Positions 54,351 through 61,987 of a stretch of DNA of 64,000 nt are shown here, one piece after another. The notes beneath the pieces are model-generated. The model was given only the letters and a program-made list of their open reading frames with translations, searched no databases and was not told the DNA's origin. Location of the stretch: positions 60,006 through 124,005 of the forward strand of contig DAONTI010000009.1 in assembly GCA_035411585.1 (NCBI GenBank). Reading direction: 5' to 3'. Each line of letters starts with the position of its first letter. The stretch's first letter is position 1. The translations under genes were made by a program, and so were the position numbers. The DNA is from MWDV01 sp002070715 (GTDB lineage: Bacteria > Verrucomicrobiota > Verrucomicrobiia > Limisphaerales > MWDV01).

Positions 54351-56153
54351 CTACTGCAATAAGGTCGCCACCGGCGAAACCCGCCGGAGCACGAACCGTC
54401 CTTCCGCTGTAATGACCCGGTTCGTCGCCTCCAGCGGACCGCCCAGGCCGTAAATTTTCTCGCGATACACCCCGCCGCAGACCACTTCGCCCCAGCGCGG
54501 TTCCGGGTTCACCGCGTCCGGTCCCTGGAAAACCATTTCAATCGCCCGATGCACCGAGAAGACCTCGACATCGTCCGTGTAGGGAATGTCATCCTCGGCC
54601 CGCCGCTCCTTGTTGTCGTGCAGCGGCGCGTAGGCATGGCGGAACGGATTCACGGCATCGTCGCGCGACACCGCCACGCCGCCCCGGACCGCCTGGTTCG
54701 GCACGCCAAACGCGCCGTTGGTCAACAGCACCGGGGCCATGAACGGAAAATTCGCGCTCGCCAGGCGAAACACCTGGGCGTCCGGGTATTGGGCTTTGTA
54801 GGTCGAAACTCGCGCTTCGGTGGCCATCAAATCAGTGACCACGCCGCCGCTGGCCGGGTTGGGGCGCGTGCCCACAAAGACCCGTTGCAGGAGCCGCGCC
54901 TTGCCGGTGCTGTCCACATGGGCGAGCAGCCGGAACGTAAAGGGCCGCGCCACCGGACGCGGAGTTTGCGGCAGGCCGTACACCCCCGGCATCTCCAGCC
55001 GGCCCACCTCGGTCACGTTCACCTCCCCCACCCAAAGGCCCAGGGATTCCAGCGCCGACCCCAAGCGCGCCATGGCGCGGACGCCAAAACGCTGGCGCAC
55101 CACGCCGGCCTGGCCGACGTCGTCGGTCACTTCCAGAATGCTTTGAAAGGCGTTGTTCGTATTGCCCGTCCCCAGTGCCAGAGCATCAGGGAGCAGGGCC
55201 AGGCGGAGCGTCGCGCCGGCCAGCAGTTGCGTGCTCCACGAGTTCGGCAGCGTTTGCCAAGTGCGCCCTTCGGCTTCGGAAATCCCGCTGACCACGGCAT
55301 ACTTCAGCGGCACCAAACCCGCCAGCGGCGGTGTGCCCGCCGGCGCCGGACTCGAGGCTTGATGGGCCAGCTTCACGCCCCGCGGCGCGCCGGTGAGATT
55401 ACGAATCTGCACATACTGGGGCGTCAGCCGGCGGCCGAAATCCAACCAGCCCGCGGCCGATTCCACCTTTACCTCGATCGGCCCCGCGTAGGTCGAGTAT
55501 TGCTGCGCTTTGATCCAATAGGCGGTGCCCGGTTTGATGGCCGTGGTGGCCGGAGTGACAATCCGTTGGTGCGCGCCACTGAGCAGCACGGCATAGAGTT
55601 CCCCGCCGCCATAGTAATCCGTCACGATGCGGCCCTCGGCAGCGGCAAAAAACGCGCTGAAACTCACCGTGGCCGAATACGCCGGCAGTCCGACAAAATG
55701 ATGCGCCCCCGGCTGCCAGGCGTACGGCAACGCCACCGGCCGGCCGGGAATTGTCAGATTTACCGTGCCGCCCTCCGAAACTTGGATCAGATAACCTGTG
55801 CCCCCGGCCACCTCCACCAGATTCAACAAAAGGCGATCCGGATGCGTGGCCGGAAACCAGGTCAGCCACGAGCCGCTTTGCGGCAGAACCGCGCCCGTGA
55901 CTTCGTCATACTCCACCGCTTCCAAGGGCGCGGGCGCCCACCGGCGCACACTGAGGATGCGGGGATTGTTGCCAAAAACTAAATCGCAATCGGACGGCGT
56001 GGGCGCGACAGTCAAATAAACAGCGTTCCAGCCGGGAGACAGCGCCAGCGTCTGGCTGCTCCATTGCGCCCGGGCCATCGGGCCCAGACCAACGACGATT
56101 CCCACGCACACTCCCCATCGCACCCACTTCAAAGGTTCACGGAGCCTGGACAT
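54351..56153 (-). CDS. Exported protein of unknown function (600 residues)
   Basis: A 600-residue protein from ATG 56153 with signal peptide (WGVCVGIVVGLGPMARAQ). It starts with SSQTLALSPGWNAVYLTVAPT, a module seen at the mature start of exported verrucomicrobial proteins. Most of the sequence is beta-rich, with two short repeats of a fold around GTGYLIQVSEGGTVNLTIPG and GTAYWIKAQQYSTY. The C-terminus has VFSVHRAIEMVFQGPD and ends with RFVLRRVSPVATLLQ, close to the usual RFYRV end. No catalytic motif. It is the first gene of the exported cluster, 122 bp before the YQGRL gene. Confidence 0.75.
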   Translation of the reverse strand: MSRLREPLKWVRWGVCVGIVVGLGPMARAQWSSQTLALSPGWNAVYLTVAPTPSDCDLVFGNNPRILSVRRWAPAPLEAVEYDEVTGAVLPQSGSWLTWFPATHPDRLLLNLVEVAGGTGYLIQVSEGGTVNLTIPGRPVALPYAWQPGAHHFVGLPAYSATVSFSAFFAAAEGRIVTDYYGGGELYAVLLSGAHQRIVTPATTAIKPGTAYWIKAQQYSTYAGPIEVKVESAAGWLDFGRRLTPQYVQIRNLTGAPRGVKLAHQASSPAPAGTPPLAGLVPLKYAVVSGISEAEGRTWQTLPNSWSTQLLAGATLRLALLPDALALGTGNTNNAFQSILEVTDDVGQAGVVRQRFGVRAMARLGSALESLGLWVGEVNVTEVGRLEMPGVYGLPQTPRPVARPFTFRLLAHVDSTGKARLLQRVFVGTRPNPASGGVVTDLMATEARVSTYKAQYPDAQVFRLASANFPFMAPVLLTNGAFGVPNQAVRGGVAVSRDDAVNPFRHAYAPLHDNKERRAEDDIPYTDDVEVFSVHRAIEMVFQGPDAVNPEPRWGEVVCGGVYREKIYGLGGPLEATNRVITAEGRFVLRRVSPVATLLQ

Positions 56154-56566
56154 ATTAAATCTCCTGTGCTGTTCCGGTCATTGGTCGCATCTGGTGGGAA
56201 CTGCCTTCACGTTGCCCGTTGGGAAATGGTTGGCCCTTGTCTTCTGATGAGAACTGACGTTTTTATCAGTTGAGCCATGCGCGAACATCATTTCGGGTTC
56301 GGTTGATGTCTTTGGGTTACTCTGGCGAAGAGCGTAAATTCAGAACCGATTCCCGTCAACGAAAAATTCAAAAAAAAATTTCGAGCAATTCAGCGCATTA
56401 GTCATCCGCAAGCAAGGACGGCGGGGGGAACGGAGAACAACCCCGCCGGGCGGGCGGAAAAATAACTCTCTCAACCATCCGGAGACCAACCCCGTCATCG
56501 AAAGTCAATCCGTCACGCCGCGGGGAGGCGCGCCACGACGCACGCCACCCAAGACCAGGCGCGTTT
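56154..56566. other. 413-bp regulatory gap
   Basis: No gene is supported here. It contains the start region of the minus-strand exported cluster, an imperfect hairpin with arms AACTGA (56252-56257) and TCAGTT (56266-56271) around a T-rich loop, and an A-rich stretch near 56361-56381. A candidate promoter for the cluster is listed separately. Confidence 0.5.
56331..56359 (-). promoter_or_regulatory. Weak candidate promoter of the exported-protein cluster
   Basis: On the minus strand TTGACG (complement of 56354-56359) is a five-of-six -35 box. Seventeen bases later comes TACGCT (complement of 56331-56336), a poor -10 box. It would direct transcription into the 600-residue protein gene and, if no terminator intervenes, the YQGRL and giant genes. 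An A/T-rich tract just upstream could act as UP element. Confidence 0.3.
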
Positions 56567-57571
56567 TCAGAACTCGTATTTGAGGGTGATGCCCCAGACG
56601 CCGTTGGCAGTGTGATTGAGGACGTTGCCAAAATGGCCGTAGCCGGCGGCGACGGTCAGGTGTTTGTTCACCACGTAAGCCGCGTCAATCGTCCACCAAT
56701 CTCCGGCTGTTTTGACCAGGTTGCCGATGGACCGATATTCCCGGGCTTGTTGCTTGTATTCCACCGCCAGTCCCAGGTTCGGGGTCACAAACACCACGAC
56801 GTTCCCTTCCAAGAGCAAGGCGTAGTCATCGGCAAAACCGCCCAGACCGTTCCAAACGCCTTTGGTGGCGCGTCCGCCGAGGTTGACCAGCACCGGGCGC
56901 GGCAGATCAGGGAAAAGTTTGGAGGCGTAAAGGGTGAAATCCACGCCGCTGGCATCGTGAATCCCCGCCAGAGAGGTCAAGGCGCCCCCCGCCACGGCGC
57001 CTTTGGTGCCGGCGTTGATGTCGTCAATGCCATCGTTGAATTTGCCATGCACGCCGACAGTGAGGGCGGGAAGCCACGGCTGGTCAAAGGCGTTTTCCCG
57101 GAGCAATTGGAGGCGGGCGTTGACATGGTGCAGATGAACGTCGTCGGGCCCCGTGTAACCCGCGGGCGCCAACGCGCGATCCAACGCCCGCGGCAGATCG
57201 CCCAGTCCCAGGCGATTCCAGCCGTAACCCAGTTCGAGTTGTTTCCAAGGGGATTCGGTGATGGTGAAGGCTTGCAGATTTTGGCCGTGACCGAGGTTGA
57301 CATAGGCAAACCCCAGACTGGGCCGGCCCAAGACCTCGCCCGCGCGCGGCGGGTTGACGATATAGGCCGAGAGCGTGGAAAAGATGCCGCCGTTCCCTTC
57401 GATTTGATGCAACGGCAGGGGGTCGCATTTTTCCGCCTTTGCGGGTGGCGGTTCAACCGTCTGCGCACCGGCGCCGAAACTGACGGTAAAAAACGCCGCG
57501 ATCGCCAAGGTAATCCGGTGTTGCTGCGGAATGCGACGAGGGGTTGCCTTCGGGATATGTCGAGTATTCAT
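56567..57571 (-). CDS. DUF3034 family protein
   Basis: A 334-residue protein from ATG 57571. After a basic lead, LAIAAFFTVSFGAGAQ is a signal peptide. The mature part carries the DUF3034 signature PLHQIEGNGGIFSTLSAYIVNP, then SLGFAYVNLGHGQNLQAFTITES, ELGYGWNRLGLG, and a repeated amphipathic beta pattern ending in a terminal Phe (WGITLKYEF). Such a pattern with a final aromatic residue suggests an outer-membrane beta-barrel. Function is unknown. It is separated from its neighbours by gaps of 413 and 526 bp, so it is probably transcribed alone. Confidence 0.85.
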   Translation of the reverse strand: MNTRHIPKATPRRIPQQHRITLAIAAFFTVSFGAGAQTVEPPPAKAEKCDPLPLHQIEGNGGIFSTLSAYIVNPPRAGEVLGRPSLGFAYVNLGHGQNLQAFTITESPWKQLELGYGWNRLGLGDLPRALDRALAPAGYTGPDDVHLHHVNARLQLLRENAFDQPWLPALTVGVHGKFNDGIDDINAGTKGAVAGGALTSLAGIHDASGVDFTLYASKLFPDLPRPVLVNLGGRATKGVWNGLGGFADDYALLLEGNVVVFVTPNLGLAVEYKQQAREYRSIGNLVKTAGDWWTIDAAYVVNKHLTVAAGYGHFGNVLNHTANGVWGITLKYEF

Positions 57572-58097
57572 GATTTGGTTTGGGTGTGTTTGACCGCCCG
57601 CCCGGCGTTTCCGCCGGCAAGGTCCGGATTAGTTTTCAGTCGTTGATCTTCTGAAACTGGGTTGCTCCCAAGTTGACGACGACCCGGGCTGCATGGATTG
57701 GGGATGCGGGCAAACCATTCCCGCCACAGCGGATTGTCCACGCCGTTGCGCGGTCGCCCAGAGGTCCTGTTTTGCTTCATCCATAGCCACGATTCTCTGT
57801 CTTTCTGCCCGCCACATTAACCAATTCATGTATAATATCAATCGGAAATATCGGAATAACGAAGATTTCAGGTCGTGTGATAACAACGAATTGTGTTCAT
57901 CATTAACACGAACGATGAACGGAGGGTTGGACTCGTCAGAAATGGCTAACTGAAAATGCGTTACGAAAGGAAGGTCCGTTCGTCTTCGCGGCGAAAAGAC
58001 ACCGCGAGATCACGATCCAACCAAACTTATCTATCCGGTTTGTGGATGGCTTCCGGGTGCTGGGACTGATGCCAAGCTGGTTTCCCGTCCGAACGTC
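57572..58097. other. 526-bp gap, partly AT-rich, with overlapping inverted repeats
   Basis: Between the DUF3034 start and the SBBP gene stop I see no supported gene. The part 57820-57960 is markedly less GC-rich than the surroundings. It holds GTTCATC (57895-57901) and GATGAAC (57914-57920), a perfect 7-bp inverted repeat, overlapping GTGTT (57893-57897) and AACAC (57905-57909). These could form a terminator for the + strand, an operator, or be leftovers of a mobile insertion. Confidence 0.4.
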
Positions 58098-60443
58098 TCA
58101 GGGAGATGTGGCCCGATAAAAACGGCGGGGAACCGCGATGGCCGAGGCGTCCATCACTTGTCCGGTGCCGGCGGGGTGGGAGAGCCACAGATTCGTCAGC
58201 GTCGTCCACGTCACGAAATCATCGGACCGGCTGATGGCCACGGGCGCGCCGGGGGTGCCGCTCACCCGCAATTGCGGCCGGCCTTGAGCAGTCAGATGGA
58301 TCGTTTCAAATTTCAACGGCGCCGGCGGCACCAGACAGGTCACGGTTACTCCGTCAAAACAGGCGGCTTTGGCGGGGCCGGGGACCGTCGTTTCCGCGTC
58401 CAGCCACAGGGTCATGTTGGTTCCCGTCGCCACCACGGTTCCGGAAAACCGGGTCCAATCCGCGCCGGCGTAGGTCTGCGGTGGATTCAGGTGGATCGCC
58501 GTGGTCCAGTCGGTCGAAGCGTCGGGACTGACCTTCACCGTACACGTCGCTTTGATGGAGTTTCCGCGCATCCAACCCGCGACCACGTAAGTGGCGCCGA
58601 TGGCGCAGCCGGTCACCGTCTGGCGCACGCCCGCGCCGCCGCCCAACGAGTTGGTGACTTGGATTTGCTGATAACGCTGGCCCGCACCGGCGGGTGGGGC
58701 GGCCGTCTGCAACGTCCAACTGACCCACGGCGGATTGGGCGCGCGCCGGTAGCCCGTCCAATGTTCCCCCACGCCGTTCAGCGCGTTCCCCTCAAAGCTG
58801 CCGTTCTTCAACGTGGCCGGCGTGCAGATCGGGATCACTGTCGTCGCCGTGATGGTTGCCGAGGAATCACTCGTCCCGTATGCATTGACCGCCCGCACCC
58901 GGTAATAACTGGTGGTGCCCGGGGCCAAACCGCCGACGGTATGACTCAAAGCGGTGCCGACCTCCCGGTCCTGGTACCCGGGCAGGAATTGCGTGAACGC
59001 GGCATCCGCGGCAACATCCAAACGGTAACCCGTGGCTGGAATGGCAGGATGCCAGTTCGCGGTGAACGCATTGAGGGTCAAAGCAGTGGCCGGCAGCGCC
59101 GTGGGCGCCGGCGGCGGAAGATTCGTGGGCCCGTATTTCAACAAGAGCACATCGGCCTGACCCGCGTTGGTGTGTCCGTCCCAATCGCCGTAACTCCAGC
59201 CGGTGACATACACGTTGCCTTGGGCATCCGCCGCGACCGCGTGGGCCAGATCATCCGCCGTCGTGCCCAGTTGCCGCAGCCAGATCCGCTGCCCCTTGGG
59301 ATTGTACTTGGCGAGAAAAACATCCAACCCGCCGCCAGCCGGGTCTGCACCCAGCGGCCCGCTGGCCTGACCGGCCAGATAAACCTGCCCGGCCCCGTCA
59401 CAAGCCACGCCCCAGCCCTGATCATGTTCGACGTCGCCAAACTGGGTGCCCCAGAGCTCCTTGCCCTCGGCGTCGAACTTGGCCAGAAACACATCCCGCC
59501 CCCCTTGCGGCGTTCCATACAACGGTCCCCCGGTGTAGCCCGCGAGATAAATGTTCCGGTCGGCATCCGTGGCCAGGGCGTATCCGGTGTCCTTGTTCCA
59601 GGTGCCCCATTCGCGCAGCCAGACGCGCTGACCTTGGGCCGTGTATTTGGCGAGGAAAAGGTCGCCATTGGCCAGATACGGTTCGCCTTCCATGCTGCCA
59701 TCGGTCCAGCCTGTCACCACCACATTGTCCTCCGCATCACACGCAATGCCAAAGGGCTCATCGGTGAACGCCGAGCCGAACAGCACCGTCCAGCGCCGGA
59801 CCCCGTCGGGCGAGTACTGGTTGATGAACACATCCGCCGAACCCACGCGCGGTTCGCCGTGAAAATCGCCGCGCACGAATCCGGTCACCAACACGTTGCC
59901 GGCGCGATCCGTCGTCACCGCCCGGGCGTCGTCATGCAGGCCCGTGCCGTCCTGCCGGGTCCACAGCCAGTCGCCGGTGGGACTGAATTTCATGACAAAA
60001 AAATCAAACCCGCCGACCAGGGTGTTGCCATCCAGCGCGCCATCGGTGCGACCCACCACATACACATTGCCGAACGGATCCGTCGCCACCCCGCCCACGG
60101 CCCCGGCATTGATGGTGTCCCAACCGTATTCGATCGTGGGCGTGCCGCGCTGGGCCAGCCACAGCAGGTTGCCGGACGCGTCGCATTTCCCGGCAAACAC
60201 ATCAAACGCCCCGGCCAACGGCCCGCCCAAAGCGCTTTGCGTCGTCCCGCTGAAGACCACGTTCCCCGCCGGATCCACCGCCACCCCGCCGCCGAAATCA
60301 TAGCTGGCCGCGCCGATCAACCGGCTCCAGATTTTCCCCTCCCCCTGCGCCGCCACCGGCGCCACCGCCAAAACCAACCCTCCGATCAACCACCCGACCA
60401 ATAACCAGCCGGCGCGCGTCGCCCGTGCTCTGCGTCTTTTCAT
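58098..60443 (-). CDS. Exported SBBP beta-propeller protein with FN3 domain
   Basis: A 781-residue protein with a signal peptide (GWLLVGWLIGGLVLAVAPVAAQ). Residues ~35-450 are about seven SBBP repeats, each with a DVFLAKY...G..LW..Q.G...D......D..GNVYV.G pattern, forming a beta-propeller. A fibronectin type III domain follows (about 450-545). Next is a carbohydrate-binding-like beta-sandwich starting NGSFEGNALNGVGEHW, and the end is the verrucomicrobial module closing on PRRFYRATSP. It is likely to be a secreted or surface adhesin-like protein. The true ligand is unknown. No flanking operon partner is near. Confidence 0.88.
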   Translation of the reverse strand: MKRRRARATRAGWLLVGWLIGGLVLAVAPVAAQGEGKIWSRLIGAASYDFGGGVAVDPAGNVVFSGTTQSALGGPLAGAFDVFAGKCDASGNLLWLAQRGTPTIEYGWDTINAGAVGGVATDPFGNVYVVGRTDGALDGNTLVGGFDFFVMKFSPTGDWLWTRQDGTGLHDDARAVTTDRAGNVLVTGFVRGDFHGEPRVGSADVFINQYSPDGVRRWTVLFGSAFTDEPFGIACDAEDNVVVTGWTDGSMEGEPYLANGDLFLAKYTAQGQRVWLREWGTWNKDTGYALATDADRNIYLAGYTGGPLYGTPQGGRDVFLAKFDAEGKELWGTQFGDVEHDQGWGVACDGAGQVYLAGQASGPLGADPAGGGLDVFLAKYNPKGQRIWLRQLGTTADDLAHAVAADAQGNVYVTGWSYGDWDGHTNAGQADVLLLKYGPTNLPPPAPTALPATALTLNAFTANWHPAIPATGYRLDVAADAAFTQFLPGYQDREVGTALSHTVGGLAPGTTSYYRVRAVNAYGTSDSSATITATTVIPICTPATLKNGSFEGNALNGVGEHWTGYRRAPNPPWVSWTLQTAAPPAGAGQRYQQIQVTNSLGGGAGVRQTVTGCAIGATYVVAGWMRGNSIKATCTVKVSPDASTDWTTAIHLNPPQTYAGADWTRFSGTVVATGTNMTLWLDAETTVPGPAKAACFDGVTVTCLVPPAPLKFETIHLTAQGRPQLRVSGTPGAPVAISRSDDFVTWTTLTNLWLSHPAGTGQVMDASAIAVPRRFYRATSP

Positions 60444-60729
60444 GGCTTCAAGGTGTTGCCCGTGCTCCCGTCAAGGCAAGGAGATTTCACCCCGGACCGG
60501 GCCGGGCGCGCGGATGTCCGGGCAGGGAACGCACCTTGGGCCGTCATTGGGCTTGTGCGTCGGACCGGTTTCCGGCAGACTTTGCCCCGTTAGACCCGGC
60601 GTGCCAGGATGAAGCGCGCGATTGGCGTGCGGCGGGGCGGTGGGTCAACCGCGCGGTCCGGCCCTGGCTGGCCGGACACCGCACGCGCGCCAAGATAAAC
60701 AAGACAACCGACAGAACCATTCAGACGTC

Positions 60730-61071
60730 ATGAGCGGATATTACGAATTAAAACTAACCACCACGGGCAAGCCCATGTTCAACCTCAAGGCGGGCAACCA
60801 TGAAATCATCCTGACCAGCGAAATCTACGAATCCAAGGCCGCCGCGTTGAACGGCATTGATTCCGTGCGCCGGAACGGCCCCAACCAGAACGCCTACGAG
60901 AAACGAACCTCCGTCAAGGGCGAACCGTATTTCGTCCTCAAAGCGACCAACGGCCAAGTGATCGGCAAGAGCGAGATGTATTCCTCCGACGCCGCGTGCG
61001 ACAAGGGGATCGCCTCGGTGATGAACAATTGCACGTCGGAAAAGATCGTGGAAGTCGAAGCCAAAGCCTGA
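60730..61071 (+). CDS. YegP/DUF1508 family protein
   Basis: A 113-residue protein from ATG 60730 made of two DUF1508 repeats: YYELKLTTTGKPMFNLKAGN with SEIYESKAAALNGIDSVRRN, and then PYFVLKATNGQVIGKSEMYSS followed by CDKGIASVMNN. Each half has the usual F/Y-x-L-K-A-x-N-x-x-x-I-x-x-S-E-x-Y pattern. YegP-type proteins are small, soluble and of unknown function. An in-frame extension upstream to 60622 lacks domain character. A strong terminator follows directly. Confidence 0.93.
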   Translation: MSGYYELKLTTTGKPMFNLKAGNHEIILTSEIYESKAAALNGIDSVRRNGPNQNAYEKRTSVKGEPYFVLKATNGQVIGKSEMYSSDAACDKGIASVMNNCTSEKIVEVEAKA

Positions 61072-61089
61072 TTCCGCTTGCTTTCCGCC

Positions 61090-61121
61090 CCCCGTCCGGC
61101 CCGCGCCAGACGGGGTTTTTT
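61090..61121 (+). terminator. Rho-independent terminator of the YegP-like gene
   Basis: CCCCGTC (61090-61096) pairs with GACGGGG (61109-61115) around a 12-nt loop, and six T follow (61116-61121). It begins 19 bp after the stop codon. This is the clearest intrinsic terminator in the window. Confidence 0.88.
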
Positions 61122-61130
61122 GTTTCCCTT

Positions 61131-61919
61131 GGGAGGGACAGGTTCCACCCTGTCCCTATTCCCTGTGGGCGTCGTTATTCCGGACAGAAGCCGGGCTGGT
61201 GAATTAACCGCCGAGACGCGGAGAATGGAGGGCGCCCCTCCATCCTCCATTCGCCATCGTCCATCCTCGTCTTCTCCCCCTGCGCCTTTCGGTGCGAGGG
61301 TGGTTTGAAGCCGGCTAAAGCCGGGACTACAAGCGACCGCAGGTTCGTAGTCCCGCCTTCAGGCGGAATGAACGTACGTCGTTCTGCTTTTCGGCAAAGG
61401 ACGTTCGCTATCCGTGGGAGGGACAGGTTCCATCCTGTCCCCATTCCTTGTGGGCGCCGGCGTTCCGGACGGAAGCCGGGACGGTGAATTAACCGCCGAG
61501 ACGCAGAGAATGGAGGGATGCTCCCGCCATCCTTCCATTCTCGCCCCAGAACCTTTCCGCGCGAGGACAGTTTGAAACCGGCTAAAGCCGGAACTACAAG
61601 CGAGCGCAGGTTCGTAGTCTCGCCTTCAGGCGGAATGAATGTGCGTCGGTCTGCTTTTCGGCAAAGGACGTTCGCTATCCGTGGGAGGGACAGGTTCCAT
61701 CCTGTCCCCATTCCCTGTGGGCGCCGGCGTTCCGGACGGAAGCCGGGCTGGTGAATTAACCGCCGAGACGCAGAGAATGGAGGGACACCCCCGCCATCCT
61801 TCCATCCTTGCCCCGAACCTTTCCACGCGCGGACAGTTTCAAACCGGCTAAAGCCGGAACTACAAGCGAGGGGCCAGTCCGTAGTCCCGCCTTCAGGCGG
61901 AATGAACGTCCTCCCCATG
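61131..61919. repeat. Three copies of a ~270-bp composite palindromic repeat
   Basis: Units begin at 61131, 61416 and 61683, each opening with GGGAGGGACAGGTTCC. Every unit contains a hairpin GGGACAGG/CCTGTCCC, a near-identical segment around GAATTAACCGCCGAGACGC, a more divergent middle, and then a second block with two palindromes: CCGGCTAAAGCCGG and CCGCCTTCAGGCGG, the latter two flanking a variable 25-30 bp. Spacing is 285, 267 and about 237 bp. Chance translations give KPAKAGTT and VPPSGG-like peptides that I recall as recurring intergenic sequence in verrucomicrobial genomes. The block is non-coding and separates the YegP-like gene from the CRISPR array. Confidence 0.85.
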
Positions 61920-61953
61920 CCTTTTGCCGTAAGGGTTAGTCGTCTGTTTATGG

Positions 61954-61986
61954 GTAAATAACATATATTATTTGTATATTATTTAC
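61954..61986. repeat. AT-rich inverted repeat abutting the CRISPR array
   Basis: GTAAATAA (61954-61961) and TTATTTAC (61979-61986) are perfect 8-bp arms around a 17-nt AT-only or nearly AT-only centre. It ends one base before the first, degenerate CRISPR repeat. The surrounding 61940-61990 stretch is the most AT-rich DNA in this part of the window. It may be a leader element, a transcript end or an integration-host-factor-like site. Confidence 0.6.
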
Positions 61987-61987
61987 T

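Noticed and set aside
57629..57886. Minus-strand frame of 85 codons upstream of the DUF3034 gene
   Set aside because: Composition and lack of any domain or ribosome site make it unconvincing; a second overlapping frame is equally open.
58158..60404. Plus-strand open frame of 748 codons opposite the SBBP protein gene
   Set aside because: Same in-phase codon-bias shadow; no recognisable domain, while the minus strand shows SBBP repeats and an FN3 domain.
61175..61918. Minus-strand open frame of 247 codons with repeated RTFIPPEGGTTN-like text
   Set aside because: It is made by the tandem palindromic repeats; such peptides are a known kind of spurious gene call from repeated intergenic DNA.
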